16,564 nt of DNA, from assembly GCA_964393545.1 (NCBI GenBank), contig CAYMUB010000004.1, positions 1 through 16,564 of the forward strand, in the 5' to 3' direction. Made by a program: the position numbers and the translations under genes. The notes beneath the pieces are model-generated. The model did not search any database and was not told where the DNA came from. It saw only the letters and a program-made list of their open reading frames with translations. Below, piece after piece: positions 13,405 to 16,564 of this stretch; the stretch's first letter is position 1, and each line of letters opens with the position of its first letter. The stretch is from CAYMUB01 sp964393545. GTDB taxonomy: Bacteria > Patescibacteriota > Microgenomatia > Daviesbacterales > UBA10151.

Positions 13405-14657
13405 TAAATAGAAAACTGCCCTTTACTAAAAATCAAATAGAAAAAATAATAGAAAAGCATCCTACTCCTTTTCATATATATGATGAAAAGGGTATTTTAG
13501 AAAACGCGAAGCGTTTTTATAAAGCATTTGATTGGATAACTGGCTTTAAAAATTATTTTGCCGTCAAAGCTTGTCCAAATCCTTATATTTTAAAGATTCT
13601 AAAAGAGATTGGTATGGGGGTTGATTGTTCTTCTTTGCCTGAACTTGTTATGGCTGAAAAGCTGGGATTCAAGGGTAAGGATATTATGTTTTCTTCAAAC
13701 AATACTCCTAAGGAAGAATTTAAAAAAGCCAAAAAGTTAAGAGCAATTATTAACCTAGATGATATTAGTCATATCAAAATATTAGAAGATTCAGCAGGAA
13801 TCCCTGAAGTTATTTGTTTTAGATATAACCCAGGACCATTAAGAAAAACTGGGGTGAATGTTCTTATTGGGAAACCTGAGGAAGCAAAATATGGTCTGAC
13901 AAAAGATCAACTTTTTGATGCTTATAAAATTATAAAAGCCAAAGGAGTTAAAAGATTTGGATTGCATACCATGGTGGTATCCAATGAGTTAGAAGTAAAT
14001 GCTTTGGTTGCTACAGCAGAAATGTTATTTGATGTGGCTTTAGAGATTTATAAAAAACTTGGTATTAGGCTAGAGTTTATAAATTTAGGCGGAGGGATTG
14101 GTATTTCATATAAGTTAGAGCAGAAAGCTGTTGATTTAAGTGAGCTTTCTCAAAAGATTAAAAAGTTTTATACAGAAAAAATTGTCAAAAATGGTCTAGA
14201 TCCAATAAGAGTGGTATTTGAATGTGGCAGAATGATTACTGGTCCATATGGATATTTAGTTACCAGAGTAATTCATGAAAAGCATACTTATAAAGAATAT
14301 ATTGGGGTTGATGCCTGTATGGCAAATTTAATGAGGCCTGGGATGTATGGAGCTTACCATCATGAGACAATATTGGGAAAAGAAAATTCTTTAAATAATC
14401 ATACTTATGATGTTGTTGGTTCTTTGTGTGAGAATAATGATAAGTTTGCGATAGATAGGAAATTACCCAAAATAGAGATTGGTGACATTATTGTGATACA
14501 TGATACAGGAGCTCACGGGTTTGCCATGGGGTTTAACTACAATGGGAAATTAAGGTCAGCAGAACTATTGTTAAAATCTAATGGGGAAGTTAAACAAATC
14601 AGAAGAGCAGAGACTGTTGATGATTATTTTGCCACCTTAGATTTTACAAAACTGTAA
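13401..14657 (+). CDS. lysA: Diaminopimelate decarboxylase
   Basis: PLP-dependent decarboxylation of meso-diaminopimelate to lysine, the last step of the pathway. The 418 residues contain the PLP lysine K56 in NYFAVKACPNP, H189 in FGLHTMV, the glycine loop LGGGIGIS (229-236) and ECGRMITGPYG (274-284, where EPGR is usual). The substrate-binding C343/E344 pair is in GSLCENND, and the C-terminal DTGAHGFAM replaces the common DAGAY. The FKNYFAVKA...IMFSSNNTPKEE...INLDDI pattern matches the Bacteroidetes/spirochaete-like LysA subgroup. AAGGA at 13386-13390 is a possible Shine-Dalgarno site at long spacing. This is the last gene of the operon. Confidence 0.93.
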   Translation: MINRKLPFTKNQIEKIIEKHPTPFHIYDEKGILENAKRFYKAFDWITGFKNYFAVKACPNPYILKILKEIGMGVDCSSLPELVMAEKLGFKGKDIMFSSNNTPKEEFKKAKKLRAIINLDDISHIKILEDSAGIPEVICFRYNPGPLRKTGVNVLIGKPEEAKYGLTKDQLFDAYKIIKAKGVKRFGLHTMVVSNELEVNALVATAEMLFDVALEIYKKLGIRLEFINLGGGIGISYKLEQKAVDLSELSQKIKKFYTEKIVKNGLDPIRVVFECGRMITGPYGYLVTRVIHEKHTYKEYIGVDACMANLMRPGMYGAYHHETILGKENSLNNHTYDVVGSLCENNDKFAIDRKLPKIEIGDIIVIHDTGAHGFAMGFNYNGKLRSAELLLKSNGEVKQIRRAETVDDYFATLDFTKL

Positions 14658-14658
14658 A

Positions 14659-14690
14659 ATTCCCACTTGAAAAAAAAGAGATGTGGGAAT
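14659..14690. other. 8-bp-stem hairpin between lysA and dcd
   Basis: ATTCCCAC (14659-14666) pairs with GTGGGAAT (14683-14690) around a 16-nt purine-rich loop, starting just after the lysA stop. No T-tract follows on the + strand, so it is not a standard intrinsic terminator. The predicted dcd -35 lies in the loop. Confidence 0.55.
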
Positions 14691-14695
14691 AAAGT
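14667..14695 (+). promoter_or_regulatory. Possible promoter of dcd-thyA operon
   Basis: TTGAAA (14667-14672), a 17-nt spacer and TAAAGT (14690-14695), ending 12 nt before the ATG at 14708. The expected leader is about 6 nt. Moderate match, embedded in the hairpin described at 14659-14690. Confidence 0.45.
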
Positions 14696-14707
14696 ATCTT
14701 CATCAAT

Positions 14708-15325
14708 ATGGCTAACAAGAAAACCTCTGATATTTCAGGCACCCTGCCTGATTGGAGTATTAAGGAACATATTAAAAAAGGGATTATTAAGATTAGTCCT
14801 TTACCAAAGGATTGGGAAGGATTGGTGGATGAGGTGACAATTGATTTTCATTTAGGCAGTAAACTACGGGTTTTTACAGATGAGGGGTTAAACACCATAG
14901 ATACCCGTTTTGCCTCCAAAGAAGATATGGAATCAATGATGAGGCTGGTGGAGCTTAAACCTGGTCAACCATTTATTTTAACTGAACATGATTTTGTGAT
15001 TGCCACCACCAAAGAAAGATTAACTTTACCAGATGATATTGTGGGGCATTTGCATGGAAAGAGTTCTTTAGCGAGACTAGGTGTAGTAGTTCATTCCACA
15101 GCAGCCAGGTTTGATCCAGGTTGGGATGGGTGTCCTGTTTTGGAATTTGGGACTTTTTTAAAAGGGAAAAAGCTGGTGATATATGAAGGATCTCCTATTT
15201 GTGCTTTTTCTTTTGAGAAACTTTCTGCTCCTGTTGAAAGATCATATAAAAATTCCCCAAACAATAGGTATGGTGGATCAAATCTGCCTCAAGTTTCAAA
15301 TCTAATGGGTAAAAAGAAGAGATGA
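14708..15325 (+). CDS. dcd: dCTP deaminase
   Basis: Deaminates dCTP to dUTP, feeding thymidylate synthesis. The 205-residue protein has the Dcd signature GKSSLARLGVVVHSTAARFDPGWDG. It keeps the serine pair S119/S120, R123 and the catalytic glutamate E146 in VLEFG, equivalent to S111/R115/E138 of E. coli. The HSTA..FDPGW form resembles monofunctional Dcd more than the bifunctional archaeal enzyme (which has QTAG..DAGF). The N-terminus is about 14 residues longer than E. coli Dcd and the C-terminus ends in GKKKR. The stop overlaps the next gene by 4 nt (ATGA), linking it with a paralogue and thyA. Confidence 0.9.
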   Translation: MANKKTSDISGTLPDWSIKEHIKKGIIKISPLPKDWEGLVDEVTIDFHLGSKLRVFTDEGLNTIDTRFASKEDMESMMRLVELKPGQPFILTEHDFVIATTKERLTLPDDIVGHLHGKSSLARLGVVVHSTAARFDPGWDGCPVLEFGTFLKGKKLVIYEGSPICAFSFEKLSAPVERSYKNSPNNRYGGSNLPQVSNLMGKKKR

Positions 15326-15888
15326 TTATTGGAATAGATGAAGTGCTAGAGAGAGTTAAAAAAGAAAAGTTAATAGAAAATCTTGGTAAAAGAGAATTAA
15401 AAAATCCTGAGGGTGTTGGGGTTGATTTAAGATTAGGAGCTATTTATAAAATTGTTGAAGGTGGGGCGTTTATAGAAGGCGATGGGCAACAGGCATTAGG
15501 TAACAGGAAAGGGGTAAAGACAAAACTGGTTGCTGAGTTTAAAAAAGGCAAAAGAATTCAGGAATGGGTAGTAGTTAAACCTGGAGATTATTATTTAGTA
15601 TCAACTTTGGAAATAATAAATACTCCCAAAGATTTAATGCCAGTTATTTACCCGAGGACTTCACTTTTTAGAGCAGGATTACTACTTTTACATTCTAAAA
15701 CAGATCCAGGATATAAAGGAACCTTAACAATGGGTTTAAAAAATTTATCGGAGTTTGCAGTTAAATTACAACTGGGAGCTAGAATTTGTAATATAGTTTT
15801 TGTAAGAATTGAAGGGAAAGTAACCTCTTACAGAGGTCAACATCAAGGTGGTAGAATAAGTCCTCATGAGAGAGAACAACAAGTCTAA
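15322..15888 (+). CDS. dCTP deaminase/dUTPase-family protein, probable dUTPase
   Basis: A 188-residue paralogue of the preceding Dcd. It shares the trimeric dUTPase/Dcd core: PRTSLFRAGL (111-120), then KTDPGYKGTLTMGL (126-139). At the position of the Dcd catalytic glutamate it has glycine (about G138), so deamination looks unlikely. D128 and Y131 in DPGYKG fit dUTPase motif 3 (D-GY-G), where Asp activates water and Tyr stacks on the uracil. The C-terminal YRGQHQGGRIS resembles the substrate-closing tail of Dcd-like proteins rather than the glycine-rich motif 5 of classical dUTPase. With Dcd making dUTP and ThyA using dUMP on either side, dUTP hydrolysis is the natural role (inference). It overlaps dcd by 4 nt and thyA by 23 nt. 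Confidence 0.8.
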   Translation: MIIGIDEVLERVKKEKLIENLGKRELKNPEGVGVDLRLGAIYKIVEGGAFIEGDGQQALGNRKGVKTKLVAEFKKGKRIQEWVVVKPGDYYLVSTLEIINTPKDLMPVIYPRTSLFRAGLLLLHSKTDPGYKGTLTMGLKNLSEFAVKLQLGARICNIVFVRIEGKVTSYRGQHQGGRISPHEREQQV

Positions 15889-16564
15889 ACCCCGATTAAA
15901 TCGGGGTAAACATCCTGAATATCAGTATCTAGATCTTTTAAAAGATATTCTAAAAAATGGTACTGATAAACCAGTGTTCAATAATCCAGGGGTTCATATT
16001 AGATCTGTTTTTGGTAGACAAATTAGGTTTGATTTAGCAAAAGGCTTTCCACTTTTAACTACTAAAAAAGTTTTTTTAAGAGGCATTATTCATGAATTAC
16101 TCTGGTTTTTAAAAGGGGATTCTAATATTAAATATTTGGTTGATCAAGATGTTCATATTTGGGATGAATGGGCATATAAACCATTCAAAACTCAAAATTT
16201 ATTAACCCGAGAAGAGTTCATTGCAAAAATAAAGTCCTTACCAAAGAATGATCCGTTTGTTAAAAAATGGGGGGATTTAGGTAATGTTTATGGAGTACAG
16301 TGGAGAAAATGGAAAACATCAGATGGAAGGGTTATAGATCAATTAGGCTGGGCTATTAATGAGTTAAAAACTACTCCTTTTAGAAAATCAATTGTAGTGT
16401 CTGCCTGGAATCCTGAATTTATTTATGAAATGGCCTCACCTGGGAAATCCATGGCGTTGCCACCTTGTCATACTCTTTTTCAATTTAATACCAAAGGAGA
16501 TAGGTTATCTTTACAGTTATACCAAAGATCTGCAGATACATTTTTAGGAGTGCCATTTAATATT
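15866..16564 (+). CDS. thyA: Thymidylate synthase (5' part, cut by window end)
   Basis: Methylates dUMP to dTMP with methylene-tetrahydrofolate. The first 233 residues are present: GFPLLTTKK, IIHELLWFLKGDSNIKYL, IWDEWA, GNVYGVQWRKW, IVVSAWNP, the catalytic cysteine C201 in LPPCHTLFQF, and LQLYQRSADTFLGVPFNI at the edge. Residues of about 104-136 form an insertion found in Lactobacillus-type ThyA but not in the E. coli form. The only possible start is the ATG at 15866, inside the previous gene. This adds about 15 residues (MRENNKSKPRLNRGK) ahead of the normal N-terminus, part of them encoded by a perfect palindrome. Together with tmk, dcd and the dUTPase-like gene it completes local dTTP precursor synthesis. 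Confidence 0.95.
   Translation, partial: MRENNKSKPRLNRGKHPEYQYLDLLKDILKNGTDKPVFNNPGVHIRSVFGRQIRFDLAKGFPLLTTKKVFLRGIIHELLWFLKGDSNIKYLVDQDVHIWDEWAYKPFKTQNLLTREEFIAKIKSLPKNDPFVKKWGDLGNVYGVQWRKWKTSDGRVIDQLGWAINELKTTPFRKSIVVSAWNPEFIYEMASPGKSMALPPCHTLFQFNTKGDRLSLQLYQRSADTFLGVPFNI
15889..15907. repeat. Perfect palindrome within the first codons of thyA
   Basis: ACCCCGAT-TAA-ATCGGGGT has an 8-bp stem and a 3-nt loop, and begins at the base after the upstream stop. It has no T-tract. GC-rich arms in an AT-rich region suggest an inserted small repeat; in the mRNA it is a stable hairpin 23 nt into thyA. Confidence 0.55.

Noticed and set aside
14659..14690. Intrinsic terminator of the lysine operon
   Set aside because: Good stem but followed by AAAGTATCTT, not a T-tract; recorded instead as a hairpin of unknown role.
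1..16564. tRNA, rRNA, CRISPR array, transposase or phage genes
   Set aside because: I found no cloverleaf-like segment, regular repeat-spacer pattern or integrase/transposase motif in any gap or frame.

Overview
The window reads as chromosomal DNA of a small-genome, AT-rich bacterium. I infer a Candidate Phyla Radiation (Patescibacteria) member, perhaps Microgenomates. The reasons are short intergenic gaps, several small secreted or membrane proteins without recognisable families, archaeal-like or compact versions of core enzymes (Asd, Tmk, DapB), and TGA used as a normal stop (topA, pyrG, dcd), which excludes the Gracilibacteria/Absconditabacteria recoding. No rRNA, tRNA, CRISPR, prophage or insertion sequence is visible.

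Layout. 1-207 is the C-terminus of a Clp-type AAA+ ATPase. 278-2493 is an accessory stretch: a three-helix membrane protein, a Phd/RelE-type toxin-antitoxin pair, and three small membrane or secreted unknowns. 2539-6219 holds topA and pyrG, ending in a good intrinsic terminator. 6311-8064 is a run of NYN-domain nuclease, thymidylate kinase and a membrane-anchored unknown. 8068-8724 is a reverse-strand gene for a protein with tandem ACT domains. It is divergent from a six-gene operon lysC-dapB-dapA-asd-dapL-lysA (8809-14657) covering every aspartate-to-lysine step except the DapF epimerase. 14708 to the window end carries dcd, a dcd/dut paralogue and the 5' part of thyA. These three, with tmk upstream, form the dCTP to dUTP to dUMP to dTMP to dTDP route; pyrG supplies CTP.

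Two themes stand out. First, nearly every gene that begins a transcription unit has a sigma70-like -10 box ending only 5-12 nt before its start codon, often with a matching -35. This predicts leaderless mRNAs, while genes inside the lysine operon (dapB, dapA) have ordinary Shine-Dalgarno sites. Second, the aspartokinase is catalytic-only (291 residues, no ACT domains), and a separate divergent gene encodes two ACT-like repeats behind an unrecognised N-terminal domain. The two start from back-to-back promoters inside an 8-bp inverted repeat. This looks like a split allosteric or transcriptional control system for lysine/diaminopimelate synthesis and is the best candidate for an undescribed system here. 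Also notable are a G-quadruplex motif inside topA, two small palindromes of possible repeat origin (one in the topA-pyrG gap, one in the first codons of thyA), and a CTP synthase with changes at its predicted feedback site.
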